Assembly (NCBI GenBank): GCA_024207135.1
Contig: CP042428.1
Location: 2,170,001 to 2,234,000, forward strand
DNA length: 64,000 nucleotides
From: Arthrobacter sp. C2
GTDB lineage: Bacteria; Actinomycetota; Actinomycetes; Actinomycetales; Micrococcaceae
Direction: 5' to 3'
A program made the position numbers and the translations under genes. Numbering within the stretch: position 1 is the stretch's first letter; the number at the start of each line of letters is the position of its first letter. Below the pieces are notes generated by a model. It was not told the origin of the DNA. It saw only the letters and a program-made list of their open reading frames with translations, and searched no databases. This document shows, piece after piece, positions 44,008 to 53,769 of the stretch.

Positions 44008-45408
44008 ATGGCCTGGCAGCGCACGCAAACCCACTTCCTCGCACGTCCCACCGCCGCGGTGTGGGAGGTGCTGCGCGACCCATCCCGGGTCCCCCAATGG
44101 AACCGGGCCATTGCGCGCCTGGAACCGCACGAGGTGCCGGTGGCCGCCGGGACCGAGCTGGACCTGGCCCCCGCGGGGAAGCTCATCGGGCCGATCCATT
44201 CGGCCACCGCACCAGCGGCAACCGTCACCCGGTTCGACGAGGGCAGCTCCATCGCCTGGCGCCAGCCGCAGCCCGGCGGGCACCTGCTGGTGGACTGGTC
44301 GCTGCGCGAGGTTCCCGGGGGCACCGAACTGACCCAGTCGGTCACGGTCGCAGGCCCGGCCTCCGTCGTGTTCGCGCAGACCGCGGCCAAGCCGATCGCG
44401 GCACACTTCGCCGAGAACTGCGCCCGGCTCTATGCGCTGGCCGGGGGAACCGCCACGCAGGAATTGCGCATCGTCATCGCCGGGGGCCACGGGTTCCTCG
44501 GCTCCCGCGCCGCGGCTGACCTGTACTGCCGCGGGCACGAGGTCACCATCCTCACCCGCACCATCCGTCCCGACAGCCCCTACACCCAGGTCCTGTGGGA
44601 CGGGAAGAACCAGGGTCCCTGGTCCACCGTCCTCTACCGCGCCGGAGCAGACACCGCGGTGCTGAACCTGGCCGGGGAACTGGTGGACCTGCCGCCAACC
44701 GAGGCCAACATCGCGCGCCTGCGCTCCTCGCGCGTGGATTCCACCCGCGCGCTGGTGGACGCCTCGAATGCCGCCCCGGAGCCGCTGTCCGCGTTCCTGC
44801 AGGCCAGCACCACCGCGATCTTCGCCGACGCCGGAGAACGGCACCTCACCGAGGATTCCTCCCTGCCCACCGGCGCGGCCGCGCTGGCGCAGATGACCGG
44901 GGTGGCCAAGCCCTGGGAGGATGCGGCGGCCGGGGCGCATACGAAGCGGCTGAACATCCTGCGCACCTCCCTGGTCTTCGAGCAGGAGAGCCCGTTGGTG
45001 GACCGACTGTCGCTGCTGGCCCGGGTCGGCCTGGGCGGCCCGGTGGCCGGCGGGGACCAATGGGTCAGCTGGATCCACCTGGCCGACTGGCTGCGCATCG
45101 TCCGGGCGGCCCTGGGGCTGGAGGAAAACCTCGCCCTCCCGGCCGGGACCATCCACCTCGCGGCCCCGCATCCGGTGCGCAACAGCCAAATGATGGCCGC
45201 GCTGCGTGCCCGCGTGGCGCCCGGGCCCCTGCGCAGGTTCTCGCTGCCCACCCCCAGGCCGATCCTCTCCGCAGGCGCAGTGCTGCTGCACACCGACCCG
45301 GCACTGGGCACCACCGGACGGCACGTGACTTCCAGGGTGCTGGCCGATGCCGGGTTCGAGTTTGCCTATCCGGACTTCGAGGCGGCGCTGGGGCAGATCC
45401 TTGGCTGA
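44008..45408 (+). CDS. SRPBCC domain fused to TIGR01777 (SDR39U1-like) NAD(P)-binding protein
   Basis: 466 aa. Residues 1-145 form an SRPBCC ligand-binding domain (FLARPTAAVWEVLRDPSRVP). Residues about 152-410 are an atypical short-chain dehydrogenase with VIAGGHGFLGSRAAADL and NLAGELVDLPPTEANIARL; a DUF1731 tail follows (SAGAVLLHTDPALGTTGRHV). Members of the epimerase half (YfcH type) have unknown substrates; fusion to SRPBCC is a recurrent actinobacterial form. The stop overlaps the proposed TTG start of the methyltransferase. Confidence 0.85.
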   Translation: MAWQRTQTHFLARPTAAVWEVLRDPSRVPQWNRAIARLEPHEVPVAAGTELDLAPAGKLIGPIHSATAPAATVTRFDEGSSIAWRQPQPGGHLLVDWSLREVPGGTELTQSVTVAGPASVVFAQTAAKPIAAHFAENCARLYALAGGTATQELRIVIAGGHGFLGSRAAADLYCRGHEVTILTRTIRPDSPYTQVLWDGKNQGPWSTVLYRAGADTAVLNLAGELVDLPPTEANIARLRSSRVDSTRALVDASNAAPEPLSAFLQASTTAIFADAGERHLTEDSSLPTGAAALAQMTGVAKPWEDAAAGAHTKRLNILRTSLVFEQESPLVDRLSLLARVGLGGPVAGGDQWVSWIHLADWLRIVRAALGLEENLALPAGTIHLAAPHPVRNSQMMAALRARVAPGPLRRFSLPTPRPILSAGAVLLHTDPALGTTGRHVTSRVLADAGFEFAYPDFEAALGQILG

Positions 45409-45928
45409 GGATCGACGGCTGCGCCACGCCGTCATGGACTCGCCCCTCGGCGAGCTGCGGATCGTGGCCTCGACGCGCGGGATCGCCGGGATCTACATGG
45501 AAAACCACTCCCACCCGCCGGACCCCGAGAAGCTCGGGCAATTGCTGGGCTCGGTGGCCGACGACCCGTTCATCGCCCACTGCGCGAGCGAGCTTGCCGA
45601 ATACTTCGCCGGCACCCGGACCGCCTTCGGGGTGCCGCTGGATGCGCAGGGAACCGAGTTCCAGAAGCGGGTCTGGGAGCAATTGGCACGCATTGAATTC
45701 GGCACGTCCCGCAGCTACGGACAGCTGGCCCTGGCGCTGGGCGATGAGAAGCTGACGCGCGCGGTGGGCACTGCCAACGGGCGCAACCCGATCTCGATCA
45801 TCGTTCCGTGCCATCGGGTCATCGGTGCGGACGGTTCGCTGACCGGATACGCCGGAGGGCTGGGGGCCAAGCTGTTCCTGCTGCGCCTCGAAGGCATCGA
45901 GCCGCCGCCCGAGGCAACCCTGTTCTAG
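45401..45928 (+). CDS. ogt: Methylated-DNA--[protein]-cysteine S-methyltransferase
   Basis: 175 aa from TTG 45401. Direct-reversal repair protein that accepts O6-alkyl groups from guanine on the Cys of IIVPCHRVIGADG. The Arg finger and helix-turn-helix region is GTSRSYGQLALALG. The C-terminus GGLGAKLFLLRLEG is typical. The TTG start overlaps the previous stop by 8 bases, which allows coupling; ATG 45434 (MDSPLGELRIV) would give the minimal domain. The N-terminal extension carries no extra Ada-type zinc domain. Confidence 0.87.
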   Translation: MAEDRRLRHAVMDSPLGELRIVASTRGIAGIYMENHSHPPDPEKLGQLLGSVADDPFIAHCASELAEYFAGTRTAFGVPLDAQGTEFQKRVWEQLARIEFGTSRSYGQLALALGDEKLTRAVGTANGRNPISIIVPCHRVIGADGSLTGYAGGLGAKLFLLRLEGIEPPPEATLF

Positions 45929-45945
45929 GAAAGCTCGGACGCGGC

Positions 45946-46722
45946 TCAGGCCAGGATCAACGTGTCCAGGGCCTGGCGCAGCAGGACCTTGGCTTCCTCG
46001 TCCAGACGCGGTCCGGTGATCAGCGCGTCGACCTGGGACAGCGGGACGATCTGGCACAGCCCGGTCACGCCCCACTTGGTGTGGTCGGCCACGATGATCT
46101 GCCGTGCCGCCGCCTTGATGAAGGCCTGGTTGGTCTGCGCCTCGAGCATGTTCGGGGTGGTGAACCCGTCCTCGGAGGTCATGCCGTGCACACCCAAAAA
46201 GAGCACGTCCACGTGCAACTGGCCCAGCGCCGAGAGTGCCAGCGGTCCGACCAAGGCGTCGGAGACGGTGCGGATCCCGCCGGTAAGGATGATGTTCTGG
46301 CTCGGGTTGGCCGCGGCATAGAAGATCTCGGCGATCCGCGGGGAGTTGGTCACCACTGTCAGGTCCTTGATCCCGGTGCACTGCGAGGCCAGGGCGTAGG
46401 TGGTGGTGCCCGAGTTCAGCGCGATCGACATGCCGGGCTTGATCAGCTTCACGGCGGCCTGGGCAATGGCCTGCTTTTCGCCGGATTCCAGTGCGAGCTT
46501 GTGCGTGAAGCCCGGTTCGCTGCTGGTCGGGGCGGCATCCAGCGTGGCCCCTCCGTGGACCTTGACCAGCGCGCCGCGCTCGGCAAGCGCGTTCAGGTCG
46601 CGCCGCACCGTCATCTCCGAGACGCCCAGCTCGGCGGCCAGGGACGTCACGCGCACCTGCTCGCGTTCTCGCAGGGCATCGAGAATGCGTTGTTGCCGGG
46701 CGCTGGCCAGCATCTCGGTCAT
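45946..46722 (-). CDS. DeoR-family transcriptional regulator
   Basis: 258 aa. N-terminal helix-turn-helix (ARQQRILDALREREQVRVTS, then VSEMTVRRDLNAL). The sugar-phosphate sensing domain contains ALNSGTTTYAL and FLGVHGMTSEDGFTT, the DeoR effector blocks. Members are mostly repressors released by a phosphorylated sugar. Divergent from galT-galK with a near-perfect palindrome between them, so galactose control is likely. Convergent with ogt. Confidence 0.87.
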   Translation of the reverse strand: MTEMLASARQQRILDALREREQVRVTSLAAELGVSEMTVRRDLNALAERGALVKVHGGATLDAAPTSSEPGFTHKLALESGEKQAIAQAAVKLIKPGMSIALNSGTTTYALASQCTGIKDLTVVTNSPRIAEIFYAAANPSQNIILTGGIRTVSDALVGPLALSALGQLHVDVLFLGVHGMTSEDGFTTPNMLEAQTNQAFIKAAARQIIVADHTKWGVTGLCQIVPLSQVDALITGPRLDEEAKVLLRQALDTLILA

Positions 46723-46774
46723 GGCGATCCGTTCGGTTGGGCATCTGGTTCAGTAATCCATCGTAGCGAAAAAA

Positions 46775-46801
46775 CGAACACAAATCGTCGTTTGGTGTTC
46801 G
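46775..46801. promoter_or_regulatory. Candidate DeoR operator
   Basis: A 27-base palindrome with arms CGAACACAAATCG and CGTTTGGTGTTCG (11 of 13 positions symmetric, outer 7 perfect) lies between the divergent regulator and galT. A second promoter-proximal stretch, AATTTGATCGGAATTGTTTG (46937-46956), has loose repeats and may hold the galT promoter. Confidence 0.6.
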
Positions 46802-46991
46802 AAGTTGCGCGGAACGGATCCGCCAGCCCCTGCCCGGGATTTCCCCGCGCCCACATCCGCCAATGATGGGGAGGTCCGGCAGCGGGCCCTTGGGAGCACG
46901 TCCCCCTCCTTCCGCCTTACGTTGCCTTCTGATAGAATTTGATCGGAATTGTTTGATTTGGATTGATGACATATCTCGCCAAGGAGCAGCA

Positions 46992-48124
46992 GTGGACCAG
47001 AACCCCAGCCCGAGCGAACCGGTACGCAGCACCCTGGCCGACGGACGGGAACTGCTCTATTTCTTCGACGAGGCCGCGGTCCCGGCCGGCTTCACCGCCC
47101 CGGCCGACACCCGCGAGCTGCCTGCCCGCCCGGCAACCTCGCAACTGCGCTACGACGCACTGGCAGGGGACTGGATCTCCTTCGCCGCCCACCGCCAGGG
47201 CCGCACGCACCTGCCGGCGGCCAGCGAATGCCCGCTGTGCCCCACGCGACCGGACATGGCCAGTGAGATTCCGGCGGACACCTACGACGTCGTGGTTTTC
47301 GAGAACCGCTTCCCTTCCTTCGGGCCCGGGCAGCATGCCTCGCACGTGGAGGCCGAGCTCGGCGCGGTGCGCCCGTCCCACGGGCGCTGCGAAGTCATTG
47401 CCTTCGGCCCCGGGCACACCGATTCGCTCACCACGCTCGGCGAGCGCCGCATCCGCACCGTCATCGAGGCGTGGGCCCAGCGCACCACGGAACTGGGCGC
47501 GCTTGAGGGCATCGGGCAGGTCTTCCCGTTCGAGAACCGGGGAGCCGAGATCGGGGTGACGCTGCACCACCCGCACGGGCAGGTCTACGCCTACCCGTAC
47601 ACCACCCCGCGCACCGAGAACCAACTGGCGCGGGCCGCCGCTCACAAGGCGCGCACCGGGAACGACCTCATGGCCGACATCCTGGACTTCGAGGTCGCCG
47701 ACGGACGGCGCGTGCTGGAACGCGGCACCCACTTCACCACCTTCGTGCCCTATGCCGCGCGCATGCCCGTCGAGGTGCACCTGGTGCCCCACCGCCAGGT
47801 CGCGGACCTGGGCGAGCTGACCGGCGAGGAGCGCGACGAGCTGGCTGCCATGTACCACCGGCTGCTGCTCACCGTGGACGGGTTGTACTCCACCCCCACC
47901 CCGTACATCGCCGGCTGGTTCCAGGCTCCGCGGACGCACGAGCACCGGTCCGAGGCCTGGCTGCACCTGCAGCTGACTTCCCCGCGCCGCGCCGAGAGCA
48001 AGCTCAAGTACCTGGCCGGCTCCGAGGCTGCCATGGGCGCGTTCATCGGGGATGTCACCCCCGAGGCCGCCGCCGCGGCGCTGCGCGAGTCCGCCGCCCG
48101 CTTGGCGAACACCATTCCCGCCCT

Positions 48125-48128
<4 letters not shown>
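46992..48128 (+). CDS. galT: Galactose-1-phosphate uridylyltransferase
   Basis: 378 aa. Leloir pathway: UDP-glucose + Gal-1-P to UDP-galactose + Glc-1-P. The catalytic histidine motif is EIGVTLHHPHGQVYAYPY, with uridylylated His in HPH. Zinc ligands lie in CPLCPTRPD and the His of HRQVADL. GTG 46992 is chosen for AAGGAG 5 bases upstream; the open frame before it is noncoding promoter DNA. The stop overlaps galK (GTGA). Confidence 0.93.
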
Positions 48129-49306
<1,178 letters not shown>

Positions 49307-50527
49307 TCAGCAGGGCAGCGACGAAGGAAGCAGCACGGGCGTCCTGAGAACGGCTCCGGCCCCGTCGGCACCGCGGTAGGCGCGGCACACGCCCAGCCCG
49401 CGGCCGGCCAGGTTGGCCTTGATCTGCCGCAGCGAGTCGGGGGCGAATCCCTGCCACTGCATGTGCATCAGCACGGTGTCCCCGGCCCTGGCGGCCGAAG
49501 CCCGGGCCACCGTGGTCGCCTTCGACTTGGTGCTCCAGTCAAGGGTGTCGCGCGACCAGGTCCAGATCGCCATGCCCACCCGGTCGTAGGCGCACACGAC
49601 GCTGGCGTCGACCGCACCGTACGGGGGCCGTCCGAAATTGGTGTGCACGCCGGTGCCGCCGAGCTGGGCGGCGGCGGCCGAACAACTCAGCGGGCGCAGG
49701 TCCGGGTGGCTCACCGAGTGGTTGATGACCCATTGCCCCTTGGCCCGGGCCCGCGCCGCCAGGTCGACGCCGTAACGCGACTTGAACGAGGACAGGCAGT
49801 TGCCGGTCGGTGCGATGACCAGGCCCATGTTGTGGCTTGCCGCGTAGTCGATGGTCGCGGTGAAGGCGCTGAGCGTGCGCGGGCAGTCGTCGAAGGTCAG
49901 CACCACGCGCGAGGTGCGGTTCGGTCCGGTGGACCGGGGCGTGCCGGGTGCCGATGGCGTGGAGGTTCCGCTGCCGGTGGTGACGTACGCATTGGAAACC
50001 CAGCCGGTGCGACCGGCGTAGCCGACCTTGTACCAGCCGTTGGAGGCCCGGTCGAAGACCTTCACCGTGGTGCCATTCGGAATGGTCAGCAGGATCCGGT
50101 ACCCGGTGCTCGGACCCGTGCGCAGGTTCAGGTTCGCGGTGGTGCGCACCGACGCCGGCAACGCCCCCGGGGACGAGGAAGCCACGGCGGTGACGTAGTA
50201 GTTGCTGACCCATCCGGTGCGGCCGGCGTAGCTGACCTTGTACCAGCCGTTGGAGGCACGCGAGAGCACCTTGACCGTGGTGCCCTTCGGAATGGTCAGC
50301 AGGATCCGGTACCCGGTGCTCGGACCCGTGCGCAGGTTCAGGTTCGCGGTGGTGCGCACCGACGCCGGAAGCGCCGCCGCCACCGTCACGGACGCCGAGG
50401 CCGCAGCGGCGGGCACCTCGGAGACCCCGGCAGCCATCGTCGGAACCGACGAAACCAGCAGCGCCGCGGCCACCAGGAGCCCGCAGGCCCCCTTCACTGA
50501 ACTGTATTGTCCCCAAGACCCCAACAT
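49307..50527 (-). CDS. Secreted SH3b-repeat polysaccharide deacetylase-like protein
   Basis: 406 aa. Signal peptide at residues about 12-35 (GACGLLVAAALLVSS, ending MAA). Two bacterial SH3 repeats follow (TANLNLRTGPSTGYRILLTI and WYKVGYAGRTGWVSN, each seen twice), then a NodB-like domain: RVVLTFDDCPRTL with the metal Asp pair, HSVSHPDLRPL and FGRPPYGAVD. It probably binds cell wall and deacetylates GlcNAc-type glycans. ATG 50527 is preferred, as GGGGGA lies 8 bases upstream and the signal peptide then begins correctly. Divergent from the flavodoxin-like gene. Confidence 0.83.
   Translation of the reverse strand: MLGSWGQYSSVKGACGLLVAAALLVSSVPTMAAGVSEVPAAAASASVTVAAALPASVRTTANLNLRTGPSTGYRILLTIPKGTTVKVLSRASNGWYKVSYAGRTGWVSNYYVTAVASSSPGALPASVRTTANLNLRTGPSTGYRILLTIPNGTTVKVFDRASNGWYKVGYAGRTGWVSNAYVTTGSGTSTPSAPGTPRSTGPNRTSRVVLTFDDCPRTLSAFTATIDYAASHNMGLVIAPTGNCLSSFKSRYGVDLAARARAKGQWVINHSVSHPDLRPLSCSAAAAQLGGTGVHTNFGRPPYGAVDASVVCAYDRVGMAIWTWSRDTLDWSTKSKATTVARASAARAGDTVLMHMQWQGFAPDSLRQIKANLAGRGLGVCRAYRGADGAGAVLRTPVLLPSSLPC
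50076..50368 (+). repeat. Two exact 83-bp direct repeats within the SH3b coding region
   Basis: 50076-50158 and 50286-50368 are identical over 83 bases, the end of each SH3b unit. The remaining parts of the two units differ by synonymous and a few missense changes. Recent duplication or gene conversion keeps them alike, and the pair could drive loss or gain of one repeat. Confidence 0.85.
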
Positions 50528-50790
50528 CGAAAATTCCCCCCTGATTGCTTCCCCCCAGAAGACTGTTGCCGCCAGTATGGGGCCGCAGGCCGCCACCCGC
50601 AATCGATATTCCATGTTGTGCCCTTATTGTGCGCAACACGATGCATTCGCGTCCGTTGGATAACGTCTTGGGGTGTGCCCCGCGGGCACCGCACTCCTAG
50701 CCATTTCCCTGCAAATGCGCATACTGTGGGAGGGAATGACGCGCGGGTCCTGCCCGCGCGCTGCGTTCGTTGCAGGAATGAGGGATTCGC

Positions 50791-51207
50791 ATGGATCGCG
50801 TTGCCATCGTCTACTACCAACGTGATGCACTTGCCAAGCTGCGTTCCACCGAGCTTGCCGAGCAATTGCACGCCCATGAGCTGCGCTCCGAAATCCTTGA
50901 AGTCACCAGTTCATCGGCGCACGAACTCATCTATTTCGACGGCGTGGTCCTGGTGGGCCCGCTGCGCTTTTCACGCATGCACGGACTGGCGTTGGTCAAG
51001 GCCGTGTTCGGGGTCAGGCCCGTTGCCCTGTTGCTGACCGGTTCCGGCGACAGCGACCGCATCCTGCGCCTGCTGCCCAAGCACATGCGCGGGGAAGTGC
51101 CCGTGTTCACGGCCGGAGGCAGCGACCTCCCGCATGCCGGGATTGAACCCCTGGTGACGTGGTTGCGCGCCATGATCGGCTATTCGGGATACCGGGCCAT
51201 CGGCTGA
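50791..51207 (+). CDS. Hypothetical protein, flavodoxin-like fold
   Basis: 138 aa. Opens with RVAIVYYQRDALAKLRSTELA, a beta-strand and helix in the position of the flavodoxin phosphate loop but without the Ser/Thr-x-Thr-Gly motif. A second strand with YFDGVVLVGPLRFSRMHGL and a third (PVALLLTGSGDSD) follow the order of HemG-like flavodoxins. FMN binding is doubtful because the loop is degenerate. ATG 50791 has GAGGGA 5 bases upstream. Monocistronic, between a tRNA on the other strand and the deacetylase. Confidence 0.6.
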   Translation: MDRVAIVYYQRDALAKLRSTELAEQLHAHELRSEILEVTSSSAHELIYFDGVVLVGPLRFSRMHGLALVKAVFGVRPVALLLTGSGDSDRILRLLPKHMRGEVPVFTAGGSDLPHAGIEPLVTWLRAMIGYSGYRAIG

Positions 51208-51230
51208 ACCGCACCACGCGACATACACGA

Positions 51231-51259
51231 AAGGCCCCAAACATGATGTTTGAGGCCTT
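51231..51259 (-). terminator. Bidirectional hairpin, tRNA terminator
   Basis: AAGGCCCCAAAC and GTTTGAGGCCTT pair over 12 positions (one wobble on the minus strand) around ATGAT. It lies 10 bases after the tRNA end on the minus strand and 23 bases after the plus-strand gene stop; TTTCGTG follows on the minus side. Confidence 0.65.
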
Positions 51260-51269
51260 CCGTATTTCG

Positions 51270-51342
51270 TGGAGGTAAGGGGATTCGAACCCCTGACCTT
51301 CTGCATGCCATGCAGACGCGCTACCAACTGCGCCATACCCCC
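51270..51342 (-). tRNA. tRNA-Ala (GGC anticodon)
   Basis: 73 bases read on the minus strand. The 7-bp acceptor stem (GGGGGTA with TACCTCC, one G-U), D-arm with AGTTGGTAGCGC, anticodon stem TCTGC/GCAGA with loop ATGGCAT (anticodon GGC), and T-arm AGGGGTTCGAATCCCCT are all intact. The discriminator is A and CCA is not encoded. Confidence 0.95.
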
Positions 51343-51729
51343 GAAAAGGATTGGTTTCAGGCTTTCCCGAAGGGCTGCCGAACCGAGATAACAATCTACA
51401 GCACCCCGGCGCCCAAACGCCAATCGACCCGGTTCCACTTGCCCCGCACGCCCGGCCGAACCGCACCGCCGGACGCAGGAAAGCGCAAAAACCCGCGGCA
51501 AAACCAGCACCGCGAACCCAAACATGACGTCGCTCACAGCGTCCTTCCGGACCACGTGCGGGACGCGGCACCGCGGTGCCCGCGGGCTTCGGACCCCAAC
51601 ACAGCCAGCTGTCCGCGCCTGCGGCACGGAATCCGCTTCCTGCGAGTCTTCACAGGTCAGGTGACACACCTAATACCGCGGGGTGTCAGGTTAGTAAGAG
51701 ATGGCCCAAAATCTCGCTACTCTAGCAAC
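51343..51729. other. 387-base region between tRNA-Ala and the TetR gene
   Basis: It holds the tRNA promoter side (minus-strand TAGATTGTTATC about 60 bases upstream) and, at its right end, the palindrome at 51669-51690. Plus-strand open frames here have no ribosome site and are antisense to the tRNA. No gene is called, and no integrase or repeated tRNA end was found. Confidence 0.55.
51669..51690. promoter_or_regulatory. Candidate TetR-family operator
   Basis: CCTAATACC-GCGG-GGTGTCAGG is an inverted repeat symmetric at 7 of 9 positions per arm with a CCGCGG centre. It lies 39 bases before the regulator start, a position suited to autoregulation. Confidence 0.4.
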
Positions 51730-52338
51730 ATGGCAATACGTGGTTCATACGCAAAGGGCATAGCAAAGCGTGCCGAGATTCTAGATGTGGCGCTGGAGGT
51801 GTTTGCACTTGAAGGCTACCGGGGAACATCCCTGCGCAAGGTCGCGAGCCTGTGCAACCTGTCCCTGGCCGGGGTGATGCATTACTTCGACTCCAAGGAA
51901 GACCTTCTCGTCCAGATCCTGCGCAGGCGCGACGCCCGCAACGAAATCACCGGCACCCTGGAACAGCAAGAAGACCGGTTTGCCGATGTCTTGGGGCAGG
52001 CACCCAGCGAGCCCGGCCTGATTGCCCTGTACGTGACGATGGCCGCGGCGGCCGCGAACCCGGAACATCCCGCGGCGGCCTACTTCCAGGAACGCAATGC
52101 CCGGCTGCTGAAGATCTCCGAAGACTCCTACTACGCCGGCAAGGCCACGCCGTCGGCCGAGGAACTCGAGTATTTCCGCACCATGACGCGCTTGGTCCTG
52201 GCTGCGGCCGATGGCCTGCAGCTTCAGTGGCTGGTGGACCGCAGCATCGATGTCGTGGGCACCATGCAGGAACTGATGTCCCAGACGCACGATGCCATGG
52301 ACAAGAAGCTGGGGCGCCTGGCGGCGACTTCCGAGTAA
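51730..52338 (+). CDS. TetR-family transcriptional regulator
   Basis: 202 aa. Helix-turn-helix at residues about 10-55 (RAEILDVALEVFALEGYRGT, then SLRKVASLCNLSLAGVMHYF), ending with the usual SKEDLL. The C-terminal ligand domain is TetR_C_6/BetI-like. ATG 51730 gives the family start; the frame upstream crosses the tRNA and is not coding. No neighbour is transcribed with it. The convergent MFS gene (26 bases away) is a possible target. Confidence 0.85.
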   Translation: MAIRGSYAKGIAKRAEILDVALEVFALEGYRGTSLRKVASLCNLSLAGVMHYFDSKEDLLVQILRRRDARNEITGTLEQQEDRFADVLGQAPSEPGLIALYVTMAAAAANPEHPAAAYFQERNARLLKISEDSYYAGKATPSAEELEYFRTMTRLVLAAADGLQLQWLVDRSIDVVGTMQELMSQTHDAMDKKLGRLAATSE

Positions 52339-52363
52339 CGCGCCAGCGCGCCCGCCGGTGCCG

Positions 52364-53596
52364 CTACCTCGACGCGGCTGCCGCCAGTCGCTTGGCCCGG
52401 AATCCCGTGGCCAGCGCCAGCAGCAGCCCGAGGAGTGCCAGGCCCGCACCGAGGAACGCGGGTGCCCGGTACCCGAGCCCGGCGGTGATGACCGCCGCGC
52501 CCAGGGCCGCGCCCAGCGCGTTGGCGACATTCAGTGCCGAGTGGTTCAGCGAGGCGGCCAAAGACTGCGCGTGCGGGGCCGAATCCATGAGCAACGCCTG
52601 CAGCGCCGGCACCAGCAGCGAGCCGGTGCCGCCGAGGATGAAGACCAGCACCAGGGTCGGCACCATGTGGGTCGCCACCACGCCGAACAGCGCCATGAAG
52701 AGCACCATGGCGGAGGTCGCGACGTAGATGGCGCCAAGAACGGACCAGTCGGCCAGTCTTCCGCCAATCAGCGAGCCGACCACCATGCCGATGCCGTAGA
52801 GTCCCAGCACCAGCGGCACGGCCCGGATCGGCAGCCCGGTGACATCGGTGAGGATCGGGCTGATGTAGGAATACACGGCGAAGAACCCGCCGAAGCCGAC
52901 GATGCCGGTGAGCATCGCCATCCACACCTGTCCGCTGCGCAGCGCGGACAGTTCCCTGCGGATGCTGGCTCCCTCGTGCACCGGGGAGAATGGCACGAAA
53001 ATGCGGATGGCAACCCAGGTCAGTGCCCCGACGAGGCCGACCACGGCAAACATCCAGCGCCAGCCGAAACTCTGCCCCAGGAACGTCACCGCGGGCACGC
53101 CAAGCACGTTGGCAACCGAGAGCCCCAGCATCACCCAGGCGATGGCGCGTCCGCGCATCGACGCGGGCACCAGGGTGCCTGCCAGGATCGCGGCGATGCC
53201 GAAGTACGCGCCGTGCGGCAGCCCGGCCAGGAAGCGGGACACGAGCATCCACTCGTAGTTCGCGGCGAACAGGGAGCTGAGGTTGGCCAGCGTGAAGAAC
53301 GCCATGAGCCACAGGACCATGGTCTTGCGGGCGACCCGGGCGCCCAGTGCCGTGAGGATCGGTGCCCCCACCACGACGCCCAAGGCGTAGGCGGAGATCA
53401 GCAGGCCCATCCGGGCGTTGCTGACGCCCAGGTCCGCGGCGCCTTCCTGGAGCAGGCCCATGATGGCGAATTCTGTGGTGCCGATGCCGAACCCGCCCAT
53501 GGCCAGGGCCACGACCGCCAGCATCAGTGCGCGCCCCGATAGTTGGGTGGAGCGTTTCAGGTTGGTGCTGCCCGGGGCGGTGGCGTCGGAATTCAC
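52364..53596 (-). CDS. MFS transporter, DHA1 (AraJ/PbuE) type
   Basis: 410 aa, 12 spans. DHA1 hallmarks: GGFGIGTTEFAIMGLLQEGA in span 1, then ISAYALGVVVGAPILTALGA and SRFLAGLPHGAYFGIAAILA. Members export sugars, purines or drugs. GTG 53596 is chosen, with AGGGA 3 bases upstream at somewhat short spacing; the frame extends to 53716 but without homology. The substrate is unknown. Confidence 0.8.
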   Translation of the reverse strand: MNSDATAPGSTNLKRSTQLSGRALMLAVVALAMGGFGIGTTEFAIMGLLQEGAADLGVSNARMGLLISAYALGVVVGAPILTALGARVARKTMVLWLMAFFTLANLSSLFAANYEWMLVSRFLAGLPHGAYFGIAAILAGTLVPASMRGRAIAWVMLGLSVANVLGVPAVTFLGQSFGWRWMFAVVGLVGALTWVAIRIFVPFSPVHEGASIRRELSALRSGQVWMAMLTGIVGFGGFFAVYSYISPILTDVTGLPIRAVPLVLGLYGIGMVVGSLIGGRLADWSVLGAIYVATSAMVLFMALFGVVATHMVPTLVLVFILGGTGSLLVPALQALLMDSAPHAQSLAASLNHSALNVANALGAALGAAVITAGLGYRAPAFLGAGLALLGLLLALATGFRAKRLAAAASR

Positions 53597-53769
53597 GGGT
53601 CCCTTTTCGAGGTTCGGTGCGGAGTCGACGGCGGGCAAACGCTTGCGTTCCTGCCGCCGCAGACTCCAGCCTACGTGGCTACAAGCACCGCGGGGAGCCT
53701 TGGTGAGCACCCCCACAACCGATACGGATCAGGGTGCCTCGCGTTGTTCCGGGACCTGTGGTGCCGGCC

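Noticed and set aside
42346-45435. 1029-codon minus-strand open frame opposite the S10 and epimerase genes
   Set aside because: Spans two well-supported plus-strand genes and has shadow composition.
49307-50527. Repeats as a CRISPR array
   Set aside because: Only two copies, 83 bases long, within a coding frame that encodes SH3b domains.
51270-51342. tRNA-Ala as integration site of a mobile island
   Set aside because: No integrase, no duplicated tRNA 3' end and no composition break beside it.
51250-51729. N-terminal extension of the TetR gene across the tRNA
   Set aside because: Antisense to tRNA-Ala and without similarity; ATG 51730 gives the normal family start.
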